From: JACCTH01 sp050741915 | GTDB lineage: Bacteria; Actinomycetota; Acidimicrobiia; Spongiisociales; ZC4RG35 | Direction of reading: 5' to 3' | Assembly: GCA_050741915.1 (NCBI GenBank) | Contig: JBOGEX010000008.1 | Coordinates: 1 to 37,315 of the forward strand | Length of the DNA stretch: 37,315 nt | In this document: positions 15,855-23,600 of the stretch, piece by piece | Layout of the letters: each line of letters begins with the position of its first letter | Numbering within the stretch: the stretch's first letter is position 1 | Made by a program: the position numbers and the translations under genes | The notes under the pieces: model-generated | The model's database searches: none | Told to the model about the DNA's origin: nothing | The model's input: the letters and a program-made list of their open reading frames with translations, nothing else

Positions 15855-17011
15855 GTCCTCACACCTGGCTGACCGAAAGCCTGGGTCCAAGCCGGGGCCC
15901 ACTTGTGGCCCGAGCCGGCGACCAACGTTTTCACCGCCAGCCGCTGGAAACTTTGGAGGAGCGGTCCCGGATGGTCGCTCGCCGCCAGCAAAACCCCGGC
16001 TCGAAACTGGCCCTCGAGCAAGCGGAGCACCGCCAGGAGATCTTCATCCGGGGTTCCCGTGACAAGGATCAGGGCGCCGCCCTTGCCGCTTCGGCGCAGA
16101 CGGCTGGCCACTGCTCGCAAATCGATGGCCGGGTGCGGTTGGACCTTGGCGAGTTCTTCAAAAGCGTTTTGCGCTTGCGCGAGATCGACGAGTCCCGCTC
16201 CCATCCAGAGGTCGGCGGCGAAGCTTCGGGCCAAATGCACGGATACCGAGGCAACTCCTCTGACTGCTCGCTCGAAATCATCGGCCGTGGCATAGCTGCG
16301 TTTGCGAACGTCGAAGAACACGAGTGCCCGCGACTGCCAGGGCGTCTCCATCTGACGGATCATGAGCTCATCGAGCCGAGCCGTGGACGGCCAATGGACC
16401 CGCCGCAGGTCATCGCCCTCCTGATAGCTGCGCAGGGTGTAGAAATCCTCGCCCCCACGACCACTGTGCTCGGGGCGGCTGGCGCTAGTGGCGGGGTCGC
16501 GACCGCGAACATTGGGAAAGCCCGAAAAGGCCTCGACCGCCGGATAGACAATGAGCCGATCATCCACCCCGTGTCGGCTCTTTTTGTTGGCGAAGCCGAA
16601 GGGGTCTCGGACCTCGACCTCGGCCGGGCCCACCGTATAGATCCCGCGGGGACGACAAACGATTTGATACGAAGCCGAGGCAATGGCCTCACCGGGTAAG
16701 GAAGCGATCTGAAAATGGGCGGTGCCGAGACCGCTCACCCCATCCTCGACGGTCAGCGAGAATGCCGGAAACTGGCGCTGGTTCTCGATTTGCAGGGCGA
16801 CGGCGGCGCGTTCCCCCTCGTGAACCATGCTGGGTTCGAGCTGGCGGGAGATGCGGATCTGCGGCCGAATGGCATGGGTAAGAAAGAGGGCGCCGATGAC
16901 TCCGGTCAGAAGAGCTGCCCCGGCAGCCAGAAGTTCGATCTCTCCGAGGACCACCCAGGCCAGTAAAAGGGAGAGGCCTGACCCGACGACGGATGCACCC
17001 CGAGTGGTCAT
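15830..17011 (-). CDS. DUF58 domain protein
   Basis: A 393-residue protein. Two N-terminal membrane helices (residues ~8-45) are followed by a beta-rich segment, then the DUF58 signature GGEDFYTLRSYQEGDDLRRVHWPSTARLDELMIRQME at residues ~185-221. A von Willebrand factor A-like fold follows (RALVFFDVRKRSYATADDFERAVRGVAS). It lies two bases after moxR and overlaps the transglutaminase gene, the standard moxR-DUF58-tgpA order. The MoxR ATPase is expected to act on this protein, as in MoxR-VWA pairs generally. The precise role in envelope maintenance is not established. Confidence 0.9.
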   Translation of the reverse strand: MTTRGASVVGSGLSLLLAWVVLGEIELLAAGAALLTGVIGALFLTHAIRPQIRISRQLEPSMVHEGERAAVALQIENQRQFPAFSLTVEDGVSGLGTAHFQIASLPGEAIASASYQIVCRPRGIYTVGPAEVEVRDPFGFANKKSRHGVDDRLIVYPAVEAFSGFPNVRGRDPATSASRPEHSGRGGEDFYTLRSYQEGDDLRRVHWPSTARLDELMIRQMETPWQSRALVFFDVRKRSYATADDFERAVRGVASVSVHLARSFAADLWMGAGLVDLAQAQNAFEELAKVQPHPAIDLRAVASRLRRSGKGGALILVTGTPDEDLLAVLRLLEGQFRAGVLLAASDHPGPLLQSFQRLAVKTLVAGSGHKWAPAWTQAFGQPGVRTWAPASAF

Positions 17012-17013
17012 TT

Positions 17014-17979
17014 CTAGCTCGACCGGTGGATCGGAATCTTGATCCCAGCCAGAACGGCGTTGAGCAACTCCGGCGCGGTGACACCGCGCATCTGGGCCTC
17101 GGGTCGAAACGTCAGACGATGCTCGAGGACTGTGCCGGCGAGCGCCTTGACATCGTCAGGAGTGACGTAATCCCGACCCTGCGACGCAGCCCATGCCCTC
17201 GTCGCTCGTTGCAGGTACAGCGCCGAACGGGGACTGGCTCCCAAGAGCACCTCGGGATGCCGGCGGGTGCCCTCGATCACATCGATGATGTAACCCCGGA
17301 CTGATCCGACGACCTGGACCTGTCGGGCGATCTCGATCATCTTGGCGACGTCAGTGTCGGTCACCACGGCTTTGAGGTCGTCGAAGGTCGAGCGAAGGCT
17401 GTGGGTCTCCATCATCTCCAGTTCCTTGTCCCGGCTGGGATAACCGACCGCCACTCGCATCATGAAGCGGTCGAGCTGTGCCTCGGGGAGCGGATAGGTG
17501 CCCTCGTGCTCGATCGGGTTTTGGGTGGCGACCACCATGAAAGGCTCGGGAAGGCTGCGAGTTATCGCATCCGTGGTCACTTGACGTTCCTCCATGGCTT
17601 CGAGCAGCGCTGCCTGGGTCTTGGGGCTGGCTCGGTTGATTTCGTCCCCGACGACGATATTGGCGAAGATGGCTCCGGGCTTGAAGACGAAGGTGGACTC
17701 GTGGCGGTCCCAGATGGAGACTCCGGTGACGTCGGAGGGCAGGAGGTCGGGAGTGAACTGAATCCGGTTGAACTCGCAGTCGATCGACCTCGCCAGCGAC
17801 TTCGCCAGCAACGTCTTTCCCACTCCCGGCACATCCTCGATCAACACGTGCCCCTCCGCGATCAGACAGACCAGCACCTGCTCGATGGGAAGCCGCTTCC
17901 CTTGAATCACAAGCTCGATGTTGTCGGCGATGGCAGCGAACCGGTCGGCGAAGCGATCGACCTGACTGAGAGCGGTCAT
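17014..17979 (-). CDS. MoxR-family AAA+ ATPase
   Basis: A 321-residue AAA+ chaperone-like ATPase. Walker A is EDVPGVGKTLLAKSLA with Lys55. Walker B is VVGDEINRASPKTQAALLEAMEERQVT. Sensor 1 is VVATQNPIEHEGTYPLPEAQLDRF, and the lid domain carries GASPRSALYLQRATRAWA with the sensor 2 Arg. The ATG at 17979 begins the conserved domain. The longer in-frame extension to 18246 is Pro/Arg-rich, would cover the promoter region and is rejected. It heads the minus-strand operon and probably remodels the DUF58 partner. Confidence 0.93.
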   Translation of the reverse strand: MTALSQVDRFADRFAAIADNIELVIQGKRLPIEQVLVCLIAEGHVLIEDVPGVGKTLLAKSLARSIDCEFNRIQFTPDLLPSDVTGVSIWDRHESTFVFKPGAIFANIVVGDEINRASPKTQAALLEAMEERQVTTDAITRSLPEPFMVVATQNPIEHEGTYPLPEAQLDRFMMRVAVGYPSRDKELEMMETHSLRSTFDDLKAVVTDTDVAKMIEIARQVQVVGSVRGYIIDVIEGTRRHPEVLLGASPRSALYLQRATRAWAASQGRDYVTPDDVKALAGTVLEHRLTFRPEAQMRGVTAPELLNAVLAGIKIPIHRSS

Positions 17980-18155
17980 CGTCCGCCTTTTGCTTGCCCT
18001 TTTGAACCGGGACGTGGCGATACCGAACGAGAGTGCTTGAACACGCCTTCGCTCATGTCTGGTCCCTTCCGTGCATGTCGCAATAGTCCCTGGAGGCGCA
18101 ATAGGTGCCCGGGTAGGCTGCACCCTATTCAGGGGTGAATCTAAAGGAGGCTCCG
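17980..18155. promoter_or_regulatory. Divergent intergenic region between moxR and the unknown pair
   Basis: These 176 bases separate two outward-facing transcription units and must hold both promoters. An imperfect inverted repeat is visible around 18100-18125 (ATAGGTGC and GCACCCTAT). No confident -35/-10 pair could be chosen for either direction. A strong ribosome binding site, AAAGGAGG (18143-18150), marks the rightward start. Confidence 0.4.
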
Positions 18156-18500
18156 GTGGGCCCTGTGCAGGTGGCGCCTGTGATCGAGAACTCTGGCAAT
18201 GGGAGATCGCACTTAGATGCGTCCGAACTCGAAGTCGCTCGCTCAATCGCGATCGCTCATGAGGCCCTGAGCACGGGGACCCACCTGCTGGGAAGCTTGA
18301 TTTCTACCTCCTATTCCTTTCGTGCCCGCCGATGGTGGAGGCGTTCCCCGTTTCTGCCGTTACCGGAGTTTGAATACACCCGCTGGCGCCTCAACACCGC
18401 CTACGGGAATGAGCGCCGGCTTCCCTCGTTCGGTGACATTGCTGCCTTCTCCGTGTGGCGGCAACGTATCCGCCGGGTGGTCGAGATGAGGAGCACGTGA
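18156..18500 (+). CDS. Unknown protein (114 aa), first gene of a two-gene unit
   Basis: A 114-residue protein with a GTG start five bases after a near-ideal AAAGGAGG. It has an N-terminal Val/Pro-rich stretch, a helical segment DASELEVARSIAIAHEALSTGTHLLGSLISTSY (~residues 21-54) and a strongly basic, aromatic middle (RARRWWRRSPFLPLPEFEYTRWRLNTAYGNERRLPSF), ending in WRQRIRRVVEMRST. There is no clear membrane helix. I do not recognise it. The GTGA overlap with the next gene and the strong ribosome binding site support that it is real and co-translated with that gene. Confidence 0.68.
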   Translation: MGPVQVAPVIENSGNGRSHLDASELEVARSIAIAHEALSTGTHLLGSLISTSYSFRARRWWRRSPFLPLPEFEYTRWRLNTAYGNERRLPSFGDIAAFSVWRQRIRRVVEMRST

Positions 18501-19030
18501 CAATTGCCGGTCTTCGCCAGCGACTCGAGAACCTCGAAGGGGTGGCTTCGATCCAGCTCGAGCTCGCCGACACCGGGTTGTCAGGAATCCGGGTAACCCT
18601 TTCTGAGGGAGCCGAAGAAGCGATGGTCCTCGAACGGATTCGGGCGATGCTCGTGACCTACGGCCTGCGGGCTCCCGAGCCCATCACCGGACCACGGCTC
18701 GAGCCGGTGGAAGAGGCCGATCTGGTCGTCGCCCTCAGTCAGGAAGGCGATCGCTTGCGAGTTGAGGTGAAAGGCCACGGCGAGTCGGTGAGCGCCGTCG
18801 TCGATCCGAGCCCGCTCAGCGCGGCGCGAGCAGTGGCGGCGGCGCGAGCGCAACTGCGAGGACAGCCAGCCCCCGAGGTGATGTGGATCGGGCTCGACCA
18901 GATCGGAGCCTTCTCGGTTTTGACCATCCTCGCTTCCCAGGCAGACGAGCAGGTGTCGGCTGGGTCGGTGGTGGTGGAAGGGGATTGGGCCCAGGCCCTC
19001 AATCGGGCCCTGGCCGCCGCCTCTGTTTAG
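18497..19030 (+). CDS. Unknown protein (177 aa), partner of the preceding gene
   Basis: A 177-residue soluble protein starting at GTG 18497, overlapping the previous stop. It appears to have two small alpha/beta units. Residues ~1-57 (LRQRLENLEGVASIQLELADTGLSGIRVTLSEGAEEAMVLERIRAMLVTYGL) have the strand-helix pattern of a ferredoxin-like domain. Residues ~75-177 carry strand LRVEVKGHGESVSAVVDPSPLSAARAVAAARAQL, then PEVMWIGLDQIGAFSVLTILASQ and VVVEGDWAQALNRALAAA. No catalytic motif is visible. Function is unknown. The same short domain plan in both halves could reflect ligand sensing, which is a guess. Confidence 0.7.
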   Translation: MTIAGLRQRLENLEGVASIQLELADTGLSGIRVTLSEGAEEAMVLERIRAMLVTYGLRAPEPITGPRLEPVEEADLVVALSQEGDRLRVEVKGHGESVSAVVDPSPLSAARAVAAARAQLRGQPAPEVMWIGLDQIGAFSVLTILASQADEQVSAGSVVVEGDWAQALNRALAAASV

Positions 19031-19040
19031 CCGTTTCCAA

Positions 19041-19090
19041 GCGAACCCAGGGTTGTTGAGGTTGTCCAACGACGTCTACAGCCCAGAGAA
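19041..19090 (-). repeat. 50-bp palindromic repeat, copy B (inverted)
   Basis: The reverse complement of this segment matches copy A at 11143-11192 at 44 of 50 positions with no gaps. Sixteen bases at one end and fifteen at the other are identical; the six differences lie in the central hairpin, where 8 of 11 pairs remain. It fills the gap between two convergent gene ends (19030 and 19099), so it may also serve as a bidirectional terminator. Confidence 0.85.
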
Positions 19091-19098
19091 TCAAGAAA

Positions 19099-19605
19099 TC
19101 AAGCCGTGAGCAGGTAGGGCTGCCAGCTCGGATCAAGCGAGAACCCGGTCATGGCATAGATCCAGCTGTAGCGATGGGGGGCGCTGGGACGCCGCACCAG
19201 ATTGAGGCCGACCTCGGTGGGAAGCCGATCGCCCTTGCGAAGGTTGCAGCGCCGGCAACAGGCCACCACGTTGTCCCATGTGTGAAGACCGCCCCGCGAG
19301 CGGGGAGTGACGTGGTCGAGGCTCTCGGCCGGTGCCCCGCAGTACTGGCAGGAATGCCCATCGCGACCGAACACCGCTCGCCGTGACACCGGCACCGTTC
19401 GTTCAAAAGGAACCCGAACGAAGGTATTGAGCTTCGCCACCGAAGGCACCGCCATCGCCATCCGCTCCGAATGCCATACCTCGTCGCGTTCGGCGATCAC
19501 CGAAGCACGGCCGCGGGCAACGAGGACCACCGCCCTCCGGGCAGGCACCACCGAGAGCGGTTCGAACGTGGCATTGAGAATCAGGGAGGCCGCCATCCCA
19601 GTCAC
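19099..19605 (-). CDS. HNH endonuclease
   Basis: A 168-residue HNH-family nuclease. The N-terminal SLILNATFEPLSVVPARRAVVLVARGRASV and a central FERTVPVSRRAVFGRDGHSCQYCG lead into the HNH core. This has two zinc-binding CxxC pairs (CQYC and CRRC) around SLDHVTPRSRGGLHTWDNVVACCRRCNLRKGDR. Such single-domain HNH proteins are common in actinobacteria as solitary genes; their substrate is not known. The start may be GTG 19605 (used) or ATG 19596; neither has a strong ribosome binding site. It reads away from mraZ. Confidence 0.87.
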   Translation of the reverse strand: MTGMAASLILNATFEPLSVVPARRAVVLVARGRASVIAERDEVWHSERMAMAVPSVAKLNTFVRVPFERTVPVSRRAVFGRDGHSCQYCGAPAESLDHVTPRSRGGLHTWDNVVACCRRCNLRKGDRLPTEVGLNLVRRPSAPHRYSWIYAMTGFSLDPSWQPYLLTA

Positions 19606-19772
19606 GAGATTAATGGGCGAGAGGATTGTTCCCGAGTAAGAAGAAGTCCGAGACCGGTTGCAAGGAGGAGCCGTCGGCGCGCAGATCTAATCCATAACAG
19701 TCGGGCCAGGCGAGCGGCTGGAGCAGACTTCGAGTGGGGGGAAAAACGAGCCGGGTGGTAGTTATGCAGAGC

Positions 19773-19812
19773 TCGGTGGGGGAAAGTGTTGACAAGTGGG
19801 GGAAAGTGGGGC
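19773..19812 (+). promoter_or_regulatory. Four-box MraZ-type operator
   Basis: Four consecutive 10-bp units share GTGG or GTGT at positions 4-7: TCGGTGGGGG (19773), AAAGTGTTGA (19783), CAAGTGGGGG (19793) and AAAGTGGGGC (19803). Tandem 10-bp spacing of GTGG-containing boxes is the known pattern for MraZ binding upstream of mraZ in several bacteria. The boxes cover the -35 and spacer of the promoter, so MraZ bound here would repress its own operon. Confidence 0.75.
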
Positions 19813-19817
19813 ATGAT
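19789..19817 (+). promoter_or_regulatory. Main promoter of the division and cell wall cluster
   Basis: A consensus -35 TTGACA (19789-19794), a 17-base spacer and CATGAT (19812-19817) as the -10 form a sigma70-like promoter. The expected start near 19824 gives a leader of about 38 bases before the mraZ ATG. The spacer is made entirely of MraZ-type boxes. Confidence 0.75.
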
Positions 19818-19861
19818 GTCCAGGCACTGGAGGAGAGTGCAGCAATGAGGGAAGCAGTGGC

Positions 19862-20302
19862 ATGTTCTTCGGCCGTCATATTCACACGATCGACGAGAAG
19901 GGTCGCGTCGTGTTGCCGGCCAGGTTCCGAAAGGAATTTGACGGGCATGACTCATGCATTCTCGCCCCAGGAACGGACGGGCAGATCACGTTGAACCTGC
20001 CGGATGAGTTCGAGACTGTGACGCGGGCGGTGCTGGCGGAAGCCAAAACCGAGCGCCAGCGGAGAGTGGCCCGCCACATCTTGTCGAGCGCGGTCGAGCA
20101 GCCTTTTGACAAGGCGGGGCGGCTACTCGTGCCGGAGTGGCTCCGGGCACATGCCGGAATCTCGATTCCTTCCGAAGTGGCGGTGACCGGCGCCGGTTTG
20201 AACGCCGAGATCTGGAACGTCGAGCTCAATCAGCGCGATGACGCCCTGGGCGCTTCCGAGCTCATCGAGTCCACGCTGGCAAAGGAGGCAAAAGGCTCCT
20301 AG
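19862..20302 (+). CDS. mraZ: MraZ, transcriptional regulator of the division cluster
   Basis: A 146-residue protein with two AbrB-like half-domains, each with its conserved loop: DEKGRVVLPARFRKEF (residues ~11-26) and DKAGRLLVPEWLRAHAGI (~residues 83-100). MraZ is a ring-forming DNA-binding protein that controls its own operon by binding tandem GTGG repeats, and such repeats lie directly upstream at 19773-19812. GAGGGA (19847-19852) is the ribosome binding site. The following 90 bases contain a long inverted repeat before rsmH. Confidence 0.94.
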   Translation: MFFGRHIHTIDEKGRVVLPARFRKEFDGHDSCILAPGTDGQITLNLPDEFETVTRAVLAEAKTERQRRVARHILSSAVEQPFDKAGRLLVPEWLRAHAGISIPSEVAVTGAGLNAEIWNVELNQRDDALGASELIESTLAKEAKGS

Positions 20303-20314
20303 CCCTGGATCATC

Positions 20315-20391
20315 GCCAGCCCCCCGGATACCAATCGGAAGGCCCCTGACTCCGCCCGCTTCCTTTTGGTGCCAGCGCCCGGGGGGCTGGC
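20315..20391 (+). promoter_or_regulatory. Two-part inverted repeat covering the rsmH ribosome binding site
   Basis: The outer arms are GCCAGCCCCCCGG (20315-20327) and its exact complement (20379-20391). The inner arms ACCAATCGGAAG (20330-20341) and CTTCCTTTTGGT (20359-20370) pair at 10 of 12 positions. The 3' outer arm contains the G-rich ribosome binding site and ends one base before the rsmH ATG at 20393, so folding would hide it. There is no U-tract after the hairpin. A role in lowering translation or transcription beyond mraZ is inference. Confidence 0.7.
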
Positions 20392-20392
20392 C

Positions 20393-21364
20393 ATGACCCA
20401 GGACCGGGAGTCGGAGCGGGACTACCACCGACCGGTCATGGCGGCGGCGGTTACCGAGCTCATGCGACTGGTTCCGCCGGGTGTGGTGGTCGACGCCACC
20501 TTCGGCGGCGGTGGTCATGCGAGGGAATTGATGAAGGTGCTCGGAGGAGGCCACCGGATTCTCGGGATCGACCGGGACCCCGCGGCTGTAGCCCAGGCAG
20601 AGGTTCTGAGGAGGACCGTAGACGTGAGTCAGATTGGGATGCCCGCCGAGCGAGTCACGGTGCGAGAGGGAAACTTCGCGCGGCTCGATGAGATCCTGGC
20701 CGAAGCGGGAGTCGAGTCCCTGGTGGGTGTTCTCTTCGACTTTGGCGTCTCCTCGCACCATTTCGACGAGCCCGGGCGCGGTTTCTCCTATCGTCTTGAG
20801 GGTCCACTCGACATGCGAATGGATCGAAACGACCCGGTCACCGCCTCCGATCTGGTCAACGGTCTCGACGAATCCGCGCTGGCAGACCTGATCCACCGCC
20901 TGGGGGAGGAACCTGCGGCCCGACGGATCGCCAAGGCGATCGTTGCCGCTCGTCCGATCACCACCACCACCGAGCTCGCCGCCGTGATCGAGCGGTCAGG
21001 TCCGGGCGGCCGCCGTCGATTGCACCCCGCCCGCCGGACCTTCCAGGCCCTACGCATGGAGGTGAACAAAGAGCTCGAAGCCATCGACTCTGGAGTCCGT
21101 CTTGCTCTCGCGCACCTGGCGGTCGGAGGCCGCTGCATCACCATTTCCTATCACTCGCTCGAGGACCGCCTCGTGAAAGGTCTCTTCGCCGAGGCGACCA
21201 AGGGGTGTGTATGTCCACCCGACCTTCCCGTGTGCGGATGCGGGGCATCACCCTCGTACCGCTCCCTGACCAGGGGCGTACGCAAACCGACCGAGGAGGA
21301 GATCGCCGCCAACCCCCGCGCCCGCTCGGCTCGCCTCCGGGCGACAGAAAGGGTGGGGGCATGA
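20393..21364 (+). CDS. rsmH: 16S rRNA (cytosine-1402 N4) methyltransferase
   Basis: A 323-residue S-adenosylmethionine-dependent enzyme (also called MraW) that methylates C1402 in the 16S rRNA decoding site. It opens YHRPVMAAAVTELM, then has the SAM loop VVDATFGGGGHARELM (residues ~31-46), the acidic strand ILGIDRDP, DFGVSSHHFDEPGRGFSYR, PLDMRMD and the catalytic-region ISYHSLEDRLVK. The Cys-rich GCVCPPDLPVCGCG and terminal RARSARLRATER are typical. The ATG at 20393 is chosen over TTG 20366 or GTG 20369 because the family starts just after it and GGGGGG lies upstream. The stop overlaps ftsL (ATGA). Confidence 0.94.
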   Translation: MTQDRESERDYHRPVMAAAVTELMRLVPPGVVVDATFGGGGHARELMKVLGGGHRILGIDRDPAAVAQAEVLRRTVDVSQIGMPAERVTVREGNFARLDEILAEAGVESLVGVLFDFGVSSHHFDEPGRGFSYRLEGPLDMRMDRNDPVTASDLVNGLDESALADLIHRLGEEPAARRIAKAIVAARPITTTTELAAVIERSGPGGRRRLHPARRTFQALRMEVNKELEAIDSGVRLALAHLAVGGRCITISYHSLEDRLVKGLFAEATKGCVCPPDLPVCGCGASPSYRSLTRGVRKPTEEEIAANPRARSARLRATERVGA

Positions 21365-21783
21365 CCGCACCGGCACTGCGGACGCGGCCCCGACCCGGCC
21401 TCCAGGTTGTGGCCGGGCGTCGTGGGAGGCCCCGTCTGTCGGGCTGGATCTTCTTCTCCCTCGTGGTCGTGCTGGCGTTTCTTGGCATGGTCTTCGTCCG
21501 TACCTCGCTCGACCGGTCAACGATCGAGCTGGCCGCACTCTCCCAGAACCTGGCCGAGGCGCGATCGCTCAACCAGCGGCTTCGTCTCGAAATTGCCCGT
21601 CTGGAGTCGCCGGCTCGCATCGCCCCCCTGGCCCAAGACCTCGGCATGGTCTACCCGCAGACCAGTGAGCGATTGATAGTCGACGGTGTTCATCAGCAAA
21701 CACTCTCCGATCCTCGCTGGTCCGATCTCAATCGCTTCGCCGCCGGCCAGCTGGCGGCAGCGGATGACGGGAATCGTCCATGA
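21361..21783 (+). CDS. ftsL: FtsL-like septum protein
   Basis: A 140-residue bitopic membrane protein. A basic cytoplasmic N-terminus (residues 1-27) precedes one membrane helix, GWIFFSLVVVLAFLGMVFV (~28-46). A coiled-coil segment follows (STIELAALSQNLAEARSLNQRLRLEIARLES, ~53-83), and APLAQDLGMVYPQ is the conserved end of FtsL/DivIC-type proteins. It is identified from topology and position between rsmH and ftsI, since sequence conservation is low in this family. It should bind FtsQ and activate FtsW-FtsI. Confidence 0.85.
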   Translation: MTAPALRTRPRPGLQVVAGRRGRPRLSGWIFFSLVVVLAFLGMVFVRTSLDRSTIELAALSQNLAEARSLNQRLRLEIARLESPARIAPLAQDLGMVYPQTSERLIVDGVHQQTLSDPRWSDLNRFAAGQLAAADDGNRP

Positions 21784-21857
21784 GCGGCTTCTGCGCTGGA
21801 GCTTTCTCCCACCGAGATTTTCTCGGAAGTGACCGACTCCGGCCGGAGGAATAGTCC

Positions 21858-23600
21858 GTGACCGCCCTCGCGGCGCGGACCCGGTGGAGCGAAGGACGGA
21901 TCCGACTCGGGCTTCTCGGCCTCTGCCTCGCCTTGGCCTGGATCGGGATGGGCGTCCGCCTCTACCAAGTGCAGGTGCTCGATGCCTCCCAACTCGCCGA
22001 GGCGGGAGTCGGGCAACGACGGACTGAGGAAGTCCTGCTTCCGCAAAGGGGAAATATCTTCGATCGGAACGGCGACCCGATGGCGATGACGGTCGACTCC
22101 CAAAGCATCTATCTACGCCCGGCCGAGATCACCGAGCCGCTCTATGTGGCCCAGCAAGTGGGTGGGCTGCTGGGCGTGCCTTCCGATGGGCTGCTCGAGT
22201 CCATCAATGCGGGCGATCAATTCGTATACGTCAAACGGCAGGTCGAGCTGGCCCAGGCCGAGCAGGTGCTTTCGCTCAATCTTTCAGGGGTCCACAGTCA
22301 CGAAGAACCCAAACGCGTCTACCCAACGGGATCGGTGGCATCACATGTGGTTGGCTTCGTCAACATCGACGGCGTTGGAAGCGAAGGCATCGAGTACGAG
22401 TTCGAGACCGCTCTGCGCGGAACGCCCGGGGTGTTCAGCTTCGAGTCCGCCCCCGGGGGAGTTCCGATTCCCTGGGCACCCTCACACGCCACCCCGGCGG
22501 TTCCGGGGCAAGATTTGGTTTCGACGGTCGATCTCCCGGTCCAGTATTCGGCTGAGGACGCCTGCGAAGAAACCCTCCAGATCACGGGGGGAACCGGCTG
22601 TTGGGTCGTAGCGATGGAGGTCGAAACGGGGGCAATCCTCGCCATCGCGGGCGCCCCCGCTTTCGACCCCATGAGCCGCACTTCGGTTGACGGCGCCGGC
22701 TTTTCGAACTTCGCTGTCCGGGGGATGTACGAACCGGGATCGACGATGAAGCTCATCAGCGTCGCCGGGGCGATCGAGGAGGGCGTAGTGGGGCCGTCGA
22801 CAGTAATTGGCGCCGTGGCCGACCAGATCGAACTCCGACCGGGCGCCTGCAAGAGCGATACCGACGAAGTGTTCGGCTGTTACTCGGACTTCGAGCGTCA
22901 CGAAACTCACGACATGGCGGTAGCCGACATCTTTCGCCGGTCGTCAAACGTGGGCACGATCAAGATCGGCCAGATGATGAGCAGGGATCAGATCTTCGCG
23001 TTTCTCACGGCTTTCGGTTTGGGTGCGCTCACCGGGCTCGACTATCCAGGCGAGGCCAAAGGACTGATCAACCTCGATGAGAGTTGTCAGACCTGCCCCG
23101 CCTCCTCGGCGATTGGCTATGGGGTAGCAGTGACCGCGGTGCAGATGGCAGCCGCTTATGGGGCGATAGGGAACGATGGCGTCTGGGTCCAGCCACACCT
23201 CCTCAGCACCACCCACGGGCTCGACGGGCGCACCACCACCACACCCGTGGCCAGCCATCGGGCGGTGAGCGTGGAGACGGCGGCGGTCATGAGGGGCCTC
23301 CTCTCCCAAGTCGTCGAAGCCGGAACCGGAATCTCCGCCCAAGTGCCCGGCTATCTCGTCGGCGGCAAAACCGGTACCGCCAACAAGCTTGGAGACGACG
23401 GTCGTTATACCGACATCACAATGGCAAGCTTTGTCGGGCTCGCTCCTATTGACGATCCCAAAGTGGTGGTAGCGGTAGTGGTCGACAGCCCGGCTTGGGA
23501 ATATCGAACCGGGGGCCTGGCGGCAGCCCCGGCGTTCTCCACGGTGATGGAGCAGGCCTTGCACCGCTTAGGGGTGACACCAGATGCCGGCCCCGGCTAG
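21858..23600 (+). CDS. ftsI: Septal peptidoglycan transpeptidase (class B PBP, FtsI)
   Basis: A 580-residue class B penicillin-binding protein that crosslinks septal peptidoglycan. It has one N-terminal membrane helix (residues ~15-37), then RGNIFDRNGDPMAM, the PBP dimerisation region, and the transpeptidase with all three motifs: Ser295-TMK (nucleophile Ser295, Lys298), SxN at 362-364 (SSN) and KTGT at 504-507. GTG 21858 is preceded by GGAGG. Cysteines in the transpeptidase domain (CKSDTDEVFGC and CQTC) could form disulphides outside the cell. The 74-base gap from ftsL contains a 24-codon frame. There is no PASTA domain, so it is FtsI, not a serine-kinase-linked PBP. Confidence 0.94.
   Translation: MTALAARTRWSEGRIRLGLLGLCLALAWIGMGVRLYQVQVLDASQLAEAGVGQRRTEEVLLPQRGNIFDRNGDPMAMTVDSQSIYLRPAEITEPLYVAQQVGGLLGVPSDGLLESINAGDQFVYVKRQVELAQAEQVLSLNLSGVHSHEEPKRVYPTGSVASHVVGFVNIDGVGSEGIEYEFETALRGTPGVFSFESAPGGVPIPWAPSHATPAVPGQDLVSTVDLPVQYSAEDACEETLQITGGTGCWVVAMEVETGAILAIAGAPAFDPMSRTSVDGAGFSNFAVRGMYEPGSTMKLISVAGAIEEGVVGPSTVIGAVADQIELRPGACKSDTDEVFGCYSDFERHETHDMAVADIFRRSSNVGTIKIGQMMSRDQIFAFLTAFGLGALTGLDYPGEAKGLINLDESCQTCPASSAIGYGVAVTAVQMAAAYGAIGNDGVWVQPHLLSTTHGLDGRTTTTPVASHRAVSVETAAVMRGLLSQVVEAGTGISAQVPGYLVGGKTGTANKLGDDGRYTDITMASFVGLAPIDDPKVVVAVVVDSPAWEYRTGGLAAAPAFSTVMEQALHRLGVTPDAGPG

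Noticed and set aside
17980..18246. An 89-residue N-terminal extension of MoxR
   Set aside because: The extension is Pro/Arg-rich, covers the divergent promoter region and overlaps the opposite gene; the AAA+ family starts at ATG 17979.
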